From contig CAWEET010000021.1 in NCBI GenBank assembly GCA_963808165.1, positions 62,001-126,000 on the forward strand: a DNA stretch of 64,000 nucleotides, read 5' to 3'. Positions 17,709 to 28,400 of this stretch are shown here, one piece after another (the stretch's first letter is position 1; the number at the start of each line of letters is the position of its first letter). The position numbers and the translations under genes are program-made. This DNA is from Thiosocius sp963808165. Its GTDB lineage: Bacteria; Pseudomonadota; Gammaproteobacteria; Chromatiales; Chromatiaceae. Under the pieces are notes generated by a model. It saw nothing but the letters and a program-made list of their open reading frames with translations, did no database searches and was not told where the DNA came from.

Positions 17709-17974
17709 GGTCTTGTCTCTCCCAGAACAAACTTGGCGGCGCACACACCCGGTCATGCTCGATTGCGCTTGGTGCATTCGATCCGCGCGACGAGGTGGAT
17801 CGGTCCCTGGAGACCCGAATGCCGCGACCTCTGCAGCCGCCCCCGAATGCGCCACGCCGGCGTGCGCTACGCGCGCTTTAGACTTCAGCGCTCGAGTGTA
17901 CGGGACGCGCACCGATCGGTATGCCGCATGTTGCGTAGGGTTATACCCGGCACCGGCGGGGAGCAAATCGCCGC

Positions 17975-18003
17975 TTACCCGGAAACTGCTTTTCAGGCAT
18001 AAT
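17975..18003 (+). promoter_or_regulatory. Probable promoter of ffs
   Basis: A CATAAT -10 box (17998-18003) lies 11 bp before the expected 5' end of 4.5S RNA, with a weak TTACCC -35 at 17-bp spacing. Confidence 0.5.
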
Positions 18004-18013
18004 TTCAGGTTCA

Positions 18014-18124
18014 GTGGCGGTCCCGTTGGTCTCCCGCGACAATAGATTGTGAACTCGGTCAGGCCCGGAAGGGAGCAGCCGCAGCAGTCGACTTGTGCGC
18101 CGGGAATTGCTGGCGGGGCCGCCG
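18014..18124 (+). ncRNA. ffs: 4.5S RNA, small bacterial signal recognition particle RNA
   Basis: Contains the conserved SRP domain IV core GGTCAGGCCCGGAAGGGAGC (the Ffh-binding internal loops and GGAA tetraloop) and complementary ends (GGCGGTCCCG near 18016 with CGGGGCCGCC ending at 18123) that fold into one long hairpin. Size and position directly upstream of dnaX match other Gammaproteobacteria. The RNA pairs with Ffh to target membrane proteins co-translationally. Confidence 0.93.
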
Positions 18125-18216
18125 CCCTTATCGCGCCCCGCGTCGGGGCCGTCCTGTCGCCACCGCGGCGCATGCGTTAGACTGCAACGATCGTTTCGCC
18201 GGTGCCGGTCAGCCAG

Positions 18217-19866
18217 ATGTCCTACCAGGTCCTAGCGCGCAAATGGCGCCCCCGCAATTTTGCCGAGATGGTCGGTCAGGAGCACGTGGTGCGTGCGTTG
18301 AGCAATGCGCTGGACAACGACCGCCTGCACCACGCCTACCTGTTCACCGGAACCCGCGGAGTGGGCAAGACCACGCTGGCGCGGATCCTGTCCAAGTCGC
18401 TGAACTGCGAAAACGGGGTCAGCGCTTCGCCTTGCGGGGAGTGCAGTGCCTGTCGCGAGATCGACGAGGGTCGATTCGTCGATCTGCTGGAGGTCGACGC
18501 CGCTTCGAAGACCGGCGTCGACGACACCCGGGAACTGCTCGACAACGTCCCTTACGCGCCAGTGCGCGGCCGCTACAAGGTGTACCTGATCGACGAGGTG
18601 CACATGTTCTCCGGCCACAGCTTCAATGCCCTGTTGAAGACCCTGGAGGAGCCGCCGCCGCACGTGAAGTTCCTGCTCGCCACCACCGACCCGCAGAAGG
18701 TGCCGGTAACCGTGCTGTCGCGCTGCCTGCAGTTCAATCTGAAGCGCCTGCCGGTAGAGCAGATCGAGCAGCAGTTCCAGCACATTCTGCAGGCCGAGCG
18801 GTTGGAACACGAACCCGCGGCATTGACCGTGCTGGCCCGCGCGGCTGACGGCAGCATGCGCGACGGCCTCAGCCTGCTCGATCAGGCGATCGCATTCGGT
18901 GGGGGCCAGGTCAAGGCCGATGAGGTCAGGGCCATGCTGGGAGTCGTCGCGACAGAACGCCTTCCCGAAACGATCGCCGCGGCTCAGCGCGGCGACGCGG
19001 CAGCGGTGATGCAAGAGATCGCAGCGATGGCCGAACATGCCCCCGATTTCGGCAGCCTGCTGCGCGAACTCGTCACCCTGTTGCATCGCTTGGCCTTGCT
19101 CCAGCAGGTTCCCGAGGCTGCGCAGGCCGGCTGGGGTGATGTCGAGCGCCTGCACGAACTCGCGCAGCTGATTCCTCCTGAGGAGGTGCAGCTGTTCTAT
19201 CAGATCGCACTGCTCGGGCAGCGCGACCTGCCGCTGGTGCCGGATCAGCGCAGTGGCTTCGAGATGGTGTTGCTGCGCATGCTCGCATTTCGTCCCGATG
19301 CCCCCGAAGGCACGCCGCGGGCGGCGGGCAGCCGGCGCGCCAAGGCTGGCGCAGCCGCCGGTCGCCCGGCCGCCGCGGAGTCGCGCGAGGCCTTGCCGCC
19401 GCGCAACATGGCGGTCGCGCCGCTGGAGGCGACCTCGATGCCAGAGCAGGGACAGGCGCCGTCGCGGGAAGTCGCTGCGGCCGATGACCCCGCTGATTGG
19501 CACGCTTTCATTGGGCGGCTCGGCCTCAATGGGATGGCTGCCCAGTTGGCGGACAATTGCGTGTTCGGGGCGTGGGACGGCAGCCTGTTGTCGCTGCGCC
19601 TGGATCCGGCCTGTAGCGGCCTGCTCGGGAGCCTTGCGGAGCGGCGTCTGCAGGACGCGGTCAGTGATAAACTTGGCCGGCCGGTCAAGCTGGAACTGAT
19701 TGTCGCCGAGGCGGCGGCGGAGACGCCGGCACAGCGGGGAGCGCGTGAAAAGCAGGCGCGACAGGTCGCCATCGAGGATGATGTCGCCGCTGACCCGCTG
19801 GTAGTGGCCATGCAGGAAAACTTCGGCGCGGAAATCGTCCCCAATTCGATCCGCGAAACAGAGTAA
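18217..19866 (+). CDS. dnaX: DNA polymerase III subunit tau
   Basis: 549 residues from the canonical MSYQVLARKWRP start; a GTG 15 bp upstream is in frame but less likely. Clamp-loader ATPase with Walker A GTRGVGKT (45-52), zinc-binding Cys64, Cys73, Cys76 and Cys79, and the DEVHMFS Walker B region. An Ala-rich linker and the tau C-terminal domain, which contacts the polymerase and DnaB, follow. No A-rich slippery heptamer like that of E. coli is present, so production of the short gamma form by frameshifting is not apparent. Confidence 0.95.
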   Translation: MSYQVLARKWRPRNFAEMVGQEHVVRALSNALDNDRLHHAYLFTGTRGVGKTTLARILSKSLNCENGVSASPCGECSACREIDEGRFVDLLEVDAASKTGVDDTRELLDNVPYAPVRGRYKVYLIDEVHMFSGHSFNALLKTLEEPPPHVKFLLATTDPQKVPVTVLSRCLQFNLKRLPVEQIEQQFQHILQAERLEHEPAALTVLARAADGSMRDGLSLLDQAIAFGGGQVKADEVRAMLGVVATERLPETIAAAQRGDAAAVMQEIAAMAEHAPDFGSLLRELVTLLHRLALLQQVPEAAQAGWGDVERLHELAQLIPPEEVQLFYQIALLGQRDLPLVPDQRSGFEMVLLRMLAFRPDAPEGTPRAAGSRRAKAGAAAGRPAAAESREALPPRNMAVAPLEATSMPEQGQAPSREVAAADDPADWHAFIGRLGLNGMAAQLADNCVFGAWDGSLLSLRLDPACSGLLGSLAERRLQDAVSDKLGRPVKLELIVAEAAAETPAQRGAREKQARQVAIEDDVAADPLVVAMQENFGAEIVPNSIRETE

Positions 19867-19886
19867 CTCAGTCGAGAGGTTTCAAT

Positions 19887-20210
19887 ATGAAGGGGCCAAT
19901 GGGCAACCTGATGCGTCAGGCGCAGAAGATGCAGGAAGATCTGCAGAAGGCTCAGGAAGAGCTGGCCAGCGCCGAGCTGGTCGGAGAGTCCGGCGGCGGG
20001 CTGGTGAAGGTCACGATGAATGGCCGCCACGAGGTGCGCAGGGTGGAGATCGACGACAGCCTGATGGGCGACGACAGGGAGATGCTCGAAGACCTGGTGG
20101 CAGCGGCGTGCAACGATGCCGCACATCGTATCGACGCGCACACCAAGGACCGCATGGCGAATGTCACTGCCGGCCTCAATCTCCCACCGGGGATGAAACT
20201 GCCATTTTGA
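19887..20210 (+). CDS. ybaB: YbaB/EbfC family nucleoid-associated protein
   Basis: 107 residues, the normal family length. MKGPMGNLMRQAQKMQEDLQKAQ starts the N-terminal coiled helix and VKVTMNGRHEVRRVEIDD forms the sheet; the C-terminus NLPPGMKLPF is standard. DNA-binding dimer found between dnaX and recR in most bacteria. It begins 20 bp after dnaX and was probably co-transcribed with it. Confidence 0.95.
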   Translation: MKGPMGNLMRQAQKMQEDLQKAQEELASAELVGESGGGLVKVTMNGRHEVRRVEIDDSLMGDDREMLEDLVAAACNDAAHRIDAHTKDRMANVTAGLNLPPGMKLPF

Positions 20211-20235
20211 CCCCTTGTCCGCCCGGCCGTCTGCG

Positions 20236-20841
20236 ATGCCCGACAAGCCGCTTCTGAGCCAGTTGATCGATGGCCTGCGCTGCCTGCCTGGTGTCGGCCC
20301 GAAGTCCGCGCAGCGCATGGCGTTTCACATCCTGCAGCGCGACCGGGCTGGTGGTGCGCGGCTGGCCGCGGTGCTTGCGGAGGCAGTGCAGTCGATCGGG
20401 CATTGCCGCCTTTGCCGCACGCTCACCGAGGATGATGTCTGTGAGCTGTGCCGCAACCCGGCACGCGATGACAGCTTGCTTTGCGTCGTCGAAAATCCGT
20501 CCGATGTGATCGCGCTGGAGCAAGCAACCGGCTTTCGCGGGCGCTATTTCGTGCTCGGCGGGAGGCTCTCGCCGCTCGACGGAATCGGACCTGCGGAACT
20601 CGGCATCGCGCAACTGATGCAGCGCATGGAGGTGCTGCGGCCGGCGGAGCTGATCCTGGCGACCACGACGACGGTGGAGGGTGAAACGACCGCGCACTAT
20701 GTCAGCGAGCTGGCCGCGCAGTACGATATCCCCAGTTCGCGCATCGCACACGGGGTGCCGCTGGGTGGCGAACTGGAGTACGTGGACGGCGGCACGCTGG
20801 CACATGCCTTCGCCGGGCGCCGGCGCGTGGTCGGCGATTGA
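20236..20841 (+). CDS. recR: Recombination mediator RecR
   Basis: 201 residues from ATG 20236; an upstream TTG at 20215 is in frame but lacks support. Helix-hairpin-helix LPGVGPKSAQRMA (17-29), zinc finger Cys57, Cys60, Cys69 and Cys72, and a Toprim domain (VVENPSDV onwards). It works with RecO/RecF to load RecA on gapped DNA. 25 bp separate it from ybaB. Confidence 0.95.
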   Translation: MPDKPLLSQLIDGLRCLPGVGPKSAQRMAFHILQRDRAGGARLAAVLAEAVQSIGHCRLCRTLTEDDVCELCRNPARDDSLLCVVENPSDVIALEQATGFRGRYFVLGGRLSPLDGIGPAELGIAQLMQRMEVLRPAELILATTTTVEGETTAHYVSELAAQYDIPSSRIAHGVPLGGELEYVDGGTLAHAFAGRRRVVGD

Positions 20842-20893
20842 GTATCCTGCCGGGGCGGATTCCCGGCGCAACGCCTCTGGGGGACGAAAGCCA

Positions 20894-21238
20894 ATGGACA
20901 ACTGCATCTTTTGCAAGATCGTGGCGGGGGAGATTCCGGCAGACAAGGTCTACGAAGACGATCACGTGGTCGCATTTCGCGACCTCAATCCGCAGGCCCC
21001 GACGCATATTCTGGTGATTCCCCGCCGGCATGTCGCAACCCTGAACGACCTTGTTCCCGCGGATGAGGGTGTGATGGGGCAGATGTTCGGCGCCGTGCGG
21101 GACATTGCGGCCGAGGAGGGACTTGCCGAGGCCGGCTACCGCACGGTGGTCAACTGCAACGAGGCCGGCGGACAGACCGTCTTTCATATCCACCTGCATC
21201 TGCTGGGCGGCCGGATGATGCACTGGCCACCGGGTTGA
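20894..21238 (+). CDS. hinT: HIT family nucleotide hydrolase (HinT-like)
   Basis: 114 residues. It has the N-terminal CIFCKIV segment, the HIT-family sheet, and the histidine triad HIHLH (His98, His100, His102), the last being the ligand next to the nucleophile position. HinT enzymes cleave purine nucleoside phosphoramidates and adenylated lysine. It follows recR at 52 bp, possibly in the same transcript. Confidence 0.92.
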   Translation: MDNCIFCKIVAGEIPADKVYEDDHVVAFRDLNPQAPTHILVIPRRHVATLNDLVPADEGVMGQMFGAVRDIAAEEGLAEAGYRTVVNCNEAGGQTVFHIHLHLLGGRMMHWPPG

Positions 21239-21337
21239 GCAACCAAGCATCGCAGAGTAGTATCTTCGGGCCGTGACGCTCGTTGTATGGCTTGATCGAT
21301 CACCGCTCCAGGCGGAACAAAAAGAACAGTGGCGGTC

Positions 21338-21343
21338 TATAAT
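21338..21343 (+). promoter_or_regulatory. Candidate -10 box
   Basis: A perfect TATAAT 34 bp before the GTG of the next small gene. The -35 region (GAACAA, 17 bp upstream) is a poor match, so only the -10 is convincing. Confidence 0.4.
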
Positions 21344-21376
21344 GAAAGTCCGAATCGCAGGTACTGAAAGTCCGTC

Positions 21377-21679
21377 GTGAAGATCACGCCCGCATTGCCG
21401 AGCCCCTATCAGCCACCTGCGCCGCAGGATCGGTCGGCGGTGTCCGCGGTGCATGCGTCCGATTCCGTGCGCGATTCGACCGAGCAGGCGGGCCGGGGAA
21501 GGTACCCGGCGCAGCCGGTCGGCCGCACCTATCATAGTGCGCACAACGAGCCGACGGCGAGCCAGCTCCCGGCGCATTCGTTGCAGACTGTACGTGCGCT
21601 GGCGTCCTATGCCAGGGTGGCCGAATACAGCGAGCGCAGCTCGCTGCACGATCTGTTGGGTTTCGACGCCTACGCCTGA
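21377..21679 (+). CDS. Small unknown protein
   Basis: 100 residues from GTG 21377. Rich in Ser, Ala and Pro, with a C-terminal helix-like part (LQTVRALASYARVAEYSERSSLHDLLGFDAYA). It has no membrane segment or signal peptide and no recognised family. The upstream TATAAT box supports it being a gene. Confidence is limited because the composition could arise by chance. Confidence 0.5.
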   Translation: MKITPALPSPYQPPAPQDRSAVSAVHASDSVRDSTEQAGRGRYPAQPVGRTYHSAHNEPTASQLPAHSLQTVRALASYARVAEYSERSSLHDLLGFDAYA

Positions 21680-21808
21680 ATTTTGCCGCGGCCGTGCAAG
21701 GCCCCCGTCCCGGTTGCCGGTGCGGATTCAAGCCGACGCCCAAATGGTCCATACTTGCTGCGGTGTCTTCCTCTATCGAATCGAAACTGACCCGGGAAAT
21801 AACCAGCC

Positions 21809-23992
21809 ATGTTGTCTGAAGAAGCCGAGGGCAGCGCAGAAATCGCTGTTTCCGAACCTGAAACCGTCGATCTCAATGATCCTGCGCTCTACCTGAACCG
21901 CGAACTCACCTGGTTGGCGTTCAACCGGCGGGTATTGTACGAGGCTGCGGATTCGCGCAATCCGCTACTCGAGCGGCTGAAGTTCCTTGCGATCGTCAGC
22001 TCGAATCTCGATGAGTTCTTCATGAAGCGTATCGGCGGCCTCAAGCAGCAACTGGGCGCCGGCATGTCGAAGAAGACAGTCGATGGACGCACGCCGAAAG
22101 AGCAGATCAGCGAGTGTTACGAGGTCGTTCGCGGGCAGGAGGAGGAGCAGCGTCGGATTCTCAGTGATTTGCGTGGCCTGCTGGCGGAGCACGAGATCGA
22201 GATTGTCAATTACCAGGGTCTCGGTCGGGACGACGTGGATTATCTGCGCGCCCATTTCCACGACAATATCTTTCCGCTGATCACGCCTCAGGCGATCGAT
22301 CCGGCACACCCGTTTCCGTTCATATCCAATCTATCGCTGAATCTGCTGGTCCACGTCCGCTTCCCCGACCAGGAAGGGCGGACGTCGCTGGCACGCATCA
22401 AGGTGCCGACCGGCGAGAATCTGCCGCGCCTCATCCAGTTGCCAGGCCGCAACCACTTTGTGCCGCTCGAAGAGGTGTTGCGCAACAACCTCGACATGCT
22501 GTTGCCCGAGATGGACATCGAGAGCGTGTATATGTTCCGGGTGACGCGCAATGCGAATACCGAACGTAACGAAGAGCATGCTGACGACTTGCTGTCGATG
22601 ATCGAATCGGAGTTGCGCGATCGACGCTTTGCACCGATCGTCCGGTTGCAGATACAGGGCGACATGGACGAAACCAGCCGCGGCATGCTGGCGGCCGAGC
22701 TCGGCCTGGACGAGCATGAGGACGTGTTCAATGCAGGGGGGCACATGCTCGCCATGCGCGACTTGTTTCAACTGGTCGGTATTGACAACCCAGAGCTGCA
22801 TGACGAGCTTTTCCAGCCGTTAGATCATCCGGAGCTTGCCCAGGGCAATAACATCTTTCACCTGATCCGCGACCGTGGTCCCTTTCTTCTGCAGCACCCC
22901 TACGAATCCTTTGGCTCATCGGTGGAACGCTTCCTGAAGGAAGCTGCTTACGACCCGAAAGTGCGCGCAGTGAAGATGACGCTGTATCGGACTTCGAGCG
23001 ACACCAAGGTCATAGATCACCTGGTGCGTGCGGCGCGCAACGGCAAGCAGGTGGCCGTGGTCGTGGAGCTGAAGGCGCGCTTCGACGAGGCCGCGAATAT
23101 CCGTTGGGCGGCACGCATGGAAGAGGCCGGAATCCACGTTACCTATGGCGTCGTTGGGTTGAAGACACACTCGAAGATCGTGCTGGTGGTGCGCCATGAC
23201 TACAACGGGCTAAAGCGCTATCTGCATATCGGCACCGGTAACTATCATGCAGGTACGGCGCGGCTGTATTCCGACCTGGGTATCCTGACCAACGACCAGG
23301 ACCTCGGGCGCGACGCCACCGAGTTGTTCAACTATCTCACCACCGGGTACACCCCCGAACGTTACTACCGCAAACTGCTGCCCGCTCCGAAGGTGCTCAA
23401 GATTGCGCTGCTCGCCCGCATCGAGCGTGAGCGGAAACTGCATAGCGCCGAGAACCCGGGCCTCATCCAGTTCAAGATGAATGCCCTCGAAGACGTCGAC
23501 GTCACCCGCGCGCTCTACGAGGCCAGTCGCGAAGGTGTTCGGGTGGATCTGATCGTGCGCGACACCTGCCGCTTCCGGCCCGGCGTGCCCGGGCTATCGG
23601 AGACGGCACAGGTGATCAGCATCGTGGGTCGCTTCCTGGAGCACACGCGCATCTATTACTTCCAGAACGCTGGCGACGGGGAATACTTCATCGGCTCGGC
23701 CGACTGCATGAAACGTAACCTGGAATCACGCGTCGAAGTGGTGACCCCGGTGGTCGGTGAGAATCTTTGCGCGGAACTGCGCTACATCATCGACAGCCAG
23801 TTGAACGACTACCGCAATGGCTGGGAAATGCAGGCCGACGGCAGCTATGAGAGGCGTATGCCACGCGGCCCGGAAGACGAGCAGGGATCGCAGCAGAAGC
23901 TGATGGAACTTGCCATGCAGCGGGTCAAGCAGTTCACGCGCTACCAGAAGGGTAAGGCGCGTCGACCGGTCGCCGGGCGAAACCTGCGCTAG
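21809..23992 (+). CDS. ppk: Polyphosphate kinase 1
   Basis: 727 residues, near the family norm. The N-terminal region (YLNRELTWLAFNRRVL) is standard for PPK1. The phospholipase D-like catalytic half carries the autophosphorylated histidine in KTHSKIVLVV (His454), equivalent to E. coli His435, and a second conserved His612 in FLEHTRIYYF. It reversibly polymerises phosphate from ATP. No ppx is adjacent. Peripheral membrane enzyme, probably expressed alone. Confidence 0.95.
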   Translation: MLSEEAEGSAEIAVSEPETVDLNDPALYLNRELTWLAFNRRVLYEAADSRNPLLERLKFLAIVSSNLDEFFMKRIGGLKQQLGAGMSKKTVDGRTPKEQISECYEVVRGQEEEQRRILSDLRGLLAEHEIEIVNYQGLGRDDVDYLRAHFHDNIFPLITPQAIDPAHPFPFISNLSLNLLVHVRFPDQEGRTSLARIKVPTGENLPRLIQLPGRNHFVPLEEVLRNNLDMLLPEMDIESVYMFRVTRNANTERNEEHADDLLSMIESELRDRRFAPIVRLQIQGDMDETSRGMLAAELGLDEHEDVFNAGGHMLAMRDLFQLVGIDNPELHDELFQPLDHPELAQGNNIFHLIRDRGPFLLQHPYESFGSSVERFLKEAAYDPKVRAVKMTLYRTSSDTKVIDHLVRAARNGKQVAVVVELKARFDEAANIRWAARMEEAGIHVTYGVVGLKTHSKIVLVVRHDYNGLKRYLHIGTGNYHAGTARLYSDLGILTNDQDLGRDATELFNYLTTGYTPERYYRKLLPAPKVLKIALLARIERERKLHSAENPGLIQFKMNALEDVDVTRALYEASREGVRVDLIVRDTCRFRPGVPGLSETAQVISIVGRFLEHTRIYYFQNAGDGEYFIGSADCMKRNLESRVEVVTPVVGENLCAELRYIIDSQLNDYRNGWEMQADGSYERRMPRGPEDEQGSQQKLMELAMQRVKQFTRYQKGKARRPVAGRNLR

Positions 23993-24083
23993 CTATGGGA
24001 TTGACTGCGACTGGTCGCCACGCGATGTGCTGTCGGCGCCGAACAACGCGCCCGTTGGTGGTTGGTTTACCGCAGGGGGGGAT

Positions 24084-24791
24084 ATGACGGCGCAGACGCA
24101 CCAGGATTCAGAAACGACCCCGGCCAACGGCGGCCTGCGCGGCGGCCATGTCGCGCTGATCGTGATCGTCACCATCCTGGCGACCGCCGCGCTGACCTAC
24201 TGGGTGGTCAGGACCTACATCTACGCCAGGGACTTCACACCGGTCGAATTGAGCAGCCAGGAGCAGCACAGGCTCGATGCGAAGCTGCGCACGCTCGGTT
24301 ACGACCCCGCGCGGCCCGGCGGACCGCAGGCGGGCGGGGGTGCAAAGGAAACCGACCAGGAGTGGTTGCGGCCGGAACAGTACAGCGAGGCGGGTGCGGA
24401 ACGCGAGGTCAGCTTCAGCGAGCGCGAGCTCAATGCCCTGCTCGCGAACAACCCCGATGTCGCCAGAAAGTTGTCGGTCGATCTGGCCGACGACCTGGTC
24501 AGTGCGCGCCTGCTCGTGCCCGTCGACCCGGACTTTCCGATCCTGGGAGGCAAGACACTGCGCGTGTCCGCCGGTGTCGAGATGGCTTTCCGCGAAGCCA
24601 AGCCCGTGGTGGCGCTCAAGGGTGTTAGCATCATGGGCGTCCCGCTTCCCAGTGCCTGGATGGGCGGGCTCAAGAACATCGACTTGATCAGCGAGTACGG
24701 CAACCAGGATGGATTCTGGAAGGGCTTCGCCGACGGCGTGGAGGATATCCGGGTCGAAGAGGGGCAACTGAAGGTGAAACTACGGGAATAG
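24084..24791 (+). CDS. Membrane-anchored protein of unknown function
   Basis: 235 residues with one N-terminal transmembrane helix (about 23-43) and a large soluble region. That region contains SFSERELNALLANNPDVARKL, a pattern seen in arginine N-succinyltransferase-neighbour and other envelope proteins described only as hypothetical. ATG 24084 follows GGGGGGAT. The next gene, also a small membrane protein, begins 40 bp later, suggesting a two-gene unit. Function unknown. Confidence 0.7.
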   Translation: MTAQTHQDSETTPANGGLRGGHVALIVIVTILATAALTYWVVRTYIYARDFTPVELSSQEQHRLDAKLRTLGYDPARPGGPQAGGGAKETDQEWLRPEQYSEAGAEREVSFSERELNALLANNPDVARKLSVDLADDLVSARLLVPVDPDFPILGGKTLRVSAGVEMAFREAKPVVALKGVSIMGVPLPSAWMGGLKNIDLISEYGNQDGFWKGFADGVEDIRVEEGQLKVKLRE

Positions 24792-24831
24792 TGATCGGCA
24801 CGTCCGGTCGCACCTCGTTGATCGGTGCGCC

Positions 24832-25200
24832 ATGCTAAACAACGAGCTAAAGGATGCTGTCATGGAGTTGGATGACAAGCCACGCGCCTCGATCGTGCGG
24901 GCGATCTCGATCGGTGTGGTCTCGGGACTCGCGCTGATCCTCGTCGCGATGGGCATGTGGGCCCTGGGTGGCGCGATCTATTACGCGTGGGGACTGTTCC
25001 GGGATCCCGACAGCATTGCCTATTTCGCGAAGTACTTCCTCGAGACGACCAAGATCGCCTCCTACCTGCCCGGCGCTGGTGATGGCGTGGCGCATTATCT
25101 CGCCTGGATAACGGTAATCCTGCTCTTGCTGGTGTTGGGCAAGCTGGGTGCCTGGGCAGTCGGGGCCGGGGCGCAACTGCTGTCGCCAAAGGGCCGCTAG
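24832..25200 (+). CDS. Small membrane protein of unknown function
   Basis: 122 residues with two clear transmembrane helices (about 23-50 and 92-112) separated by a loop containing FAKYFLETTKIASYLPG. ATG 24832 is used; ATG 24862 is an alternative start with a similar protein. It probably belongs with the preceding membrane protein. No family recognised. Confidence 0.65.
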   Translation: MLNNELKDAVMELDDKPRASIVRAISIGVVSGLALILVAMGMWALGGAIYYAWGLFRDPDSIAYFAKYFLETTKIASYLPGAGDGVAHYLAWITVILLLLVLGKLGAWAVGAGAQLLSPKGR

Positions 25201-25439
25201 CGTTTGTTCCCTGAGTGATCGAATCCGCCGGTAGCCGCGCCGGTGTTCGATACAATGGCGGCGAGCGGAGGTTCGCCCTGTGCGTCGGGGCCAGGTCGGG
25301 CAGGGCAGCGCAACGACCGATCAACAGCACCTCATCAGGGGACGGCGCCGCACGGGCAGTCCCTTGGCAACGGGTTTATTAAGGTGCAGATCATACTGGT
25401 TCCGGGTTCTGCCGGGGTCGGTCGATACAGGGGATTCGT

Positions 25440-28400
25440 ATGGCCATTCGTGTCGCGATTGATCACAAAACGACCTATCACTTCGATCGGTCTGTTGCTC
25501 TGTCGCCACACCTGATCCGCTTGCGACCCGCCCCGCACGCGCGGACCCCGATCCACGAATACCGGCTGGACATCGCGCCGGCCGGGCACAGGCTCTACTG
25601 GCAGCAGGATCCGTTCGGTAATTTTGTAGCCCGTGCGGTGTTTCCGGAGCCGGTGAGCGAACTCGATGTGCATGTGCGGCTGGTGGCCGACATGACGGTG
25701 ATCAACCCCTTCGACTTCTTCGTCGAGCAATACGCCGAGCACTACCCCTTCCGTTACGATGCCCTGATCCGCCAGGAGCTCGAGCCGTATTTCGAGCTCA
25801 GCGAGAATGGGCCCCATCTGATGCGCTGGGTAGACGGCGTGGACCGAAGCAAGCGGCGTATTGTCGATTTCCTGGTGCACCTGAATCAGCAGTTGCAGGA
25901 GGCGATCGATTACACCATCCGGCTCGATCCCGGCATTCAAACCTGTGAAGAGACCTTCGAACGGTCGCTGGGCTCGTGCCGCGACACGGGTTGGCTGCTG
26001 GTGCAGATCCTGCGCCATCTCGGCCTGGCGGCGCGTTTCGTGTCCGGCTATCTGGTCCAGCTCACGGCCGATGTGAAGGCCCTGGACGGGCCCTCCGGGC
26101 CTGAGCAGGATTTCACCGATCTGCATGCCTGGGCGGAGGTTTACATCCCCGGCGCGGGCTGGATCGGGCTTGACCCGACGTCCGGGCTGTTCGCGGGTGA
26201 GGGCCACATACCGCTGGCCTGCACCCCGGACCCGGTGAGTGCGGCCGCGATCGCCGGGTACACCGATCCCTGCGAGGTCAGCTTCGATTACGCCAACGAG
26301 GTCACGCGGGTGCACGAGGATCCGCGCGTCACGAAGCCCTACAGCGAGGAGCAGTGGCGGGCGATCCGCACGCTGGGGCGCTCGGTGGACGACGAACTGC
26401 AGTCGCTGGATATCCGCCTGACCATGGGCGGCGAACCCACCTTTGTCTCGATCGACGATATGGAGGGCGCCGAGTGGAACACCGAGGCCTTGGGGCTGAA
26501 GAAGCGAGAACTTGCCGGCGTACTGCTGGGCCGTCTGGCCGACGCCTTCGCCCCCGGGCACCTGCTGCTCTACGGGCAGGGCAAGTGGTACCCCGGTGAA
26601 CCGCTGCCGCGTTGGGCGCTTGGGTGCTTCTGGCGGACCGATGGCGTGCCGCTGTGGGGTGATGTCAGGCTGCTGGCCGAGGAATCCCGGCGCTATATTG
26701 TGCCGGCGGAACGCGTCAAACAGTTCGGCCAGCGGCTCGCCGCACGTATCGCCGGTGACGCTGACGACCTCACCCCGGCCTACGAGGATTGGCTGCACTA
26801 TCTGTGGCGCGAAGCGCAGCAGCCGATAGAACTGGACAGGGTGTCGATCCCCTGGGCACCGCAGTTCCGCGACGACCTGAGTCTGGCGCTTGCGCACGGC
26901 CTGGATCGCCCGGTCGGCTACGTCCTTCCGCTGCAATGGGATGAATCGAGCAGCCGCTGGGTGACCGCGCGCTGGCGTTCCGCGGGTGAGCGGCTGCAGC
27001 TGCTGCCCGGTGGTTCCCCACTCGGTCTGCGCCTGCCGATCGAGCAGCTGCCCTGGTCGCCCGATGGCGACGATGAAAACGAGGTCCCGCACACGGCGCT
27101 TTGCCTGCAGGTGAGAGATGATTGCCTGTACGTCTTCATGCCGCCGTGCGAGCAACTCGAGCACTATGCGACCCTGCTCGCGGCAGTCGAGGCGACGGCC
27201 GGGGAACTCGGACTGCCGGTGTTGATAGAAGGGTACGAGCCGCCCGTCAGCGCACTGCTCAAATTGCTCAAGGTGACGCCCGACCCGGGCGTGATCGAAG
27301 TCAACATCCATCCGGCGGAGACCTGGGACGAACTGGAGCACAACACCGTGACGCTCTACGAGGCGGCGCGCCAGACCCGCTTGGGCACCGAAAAATTCAT
27401 GCTCGACGGACGGCATACCGGGACCGGTGGCGGCAACCATGTCACCTTGGGCGGACCAAAGCCCGCCGACAGCCCTTTCCTGCGCCGGCCCGACCTGCTG
27501 CGATCCTTGCTGACCTATTGGCAGCATCACCCAGCCCTGTCGTATCTGTTCTCGGGGCTGTTCATCGGTTTTACCTCGCAGGCGCCACGCACCGATGAAC
27601 GCGGTTCGGCCCTGCTCACGGAATTCGAGCGCGGGCTGCGCGAGATCGACCGGATATCGGAGCCACATATGGTCGACCGCTCCTTGCGCAACTTTCTCGC
27701 CGATGTGACCGGCAACACGCACCGTGCCGAATTCTGCATCGACAAGCTGGCCGCGGCCGAAACGGCGACCGGGCGCCAGGGGCTGCTCGAGTTCCGTGCG
27801 TTCGAAATGCCGCCACATGCCCGCATGAGCCTCGCCCAGATGCTATTGCTGCGCGCGCTCGTGGCGCGCTTCTGGCGCGAACCCTATCGCCATGGGCTGG
27901 TGCGTTGGGGTACCGCATTGAACGACCGGTTCATGCTGCCGCATTTCGTCTGGAGCGATTTTGCATCGGTGATCGAGGATCTGAACGCAGCCGGCTACCC
28001 CTTCGACCTCGACTGGTACGCGGCCTTTCTGGAATTCCGTTTCCCGGTCTATGGCAGGGTCGACTATGCCGGTCTGGAACTCGAATTGCGCATGGCGCTC
28101 GAGCCCTGGCAGGTGCTGGAGGAAGAGACCAGCACGCAGCGCCAGGCCCGGGTGGTGGACTCGGCCGTGGAGCGGCTGCAGGTGTTGTGCCGGGGATTGG
28201 ATCCCGGGCGCCACCTGGTCACCTGCAACGGCCGGCATCTGCCGCTGCAGTCGACCGGCGCGGCCGGCGAGTACGTCGCCGGCGTGCGTTACAAGGCCTG
28301 GGACTCGGCCTATGGCATGCATACGGAGGTCGAAGTCCACGCGCCGCTGGTTTTCGACATCATCGAGCGTGACCTCGGGCGTAGCATCGGCGGCTGTGTC

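Noticed and set aside
25335..27818. 827-codon open frame on the minus strand opposite the first transglutaminase-DUF2126 gene
   Set aside because: It mirrors the codon structure of the real gene in a GC-rich genome, has no ribosome binding site and resembles no protein family.
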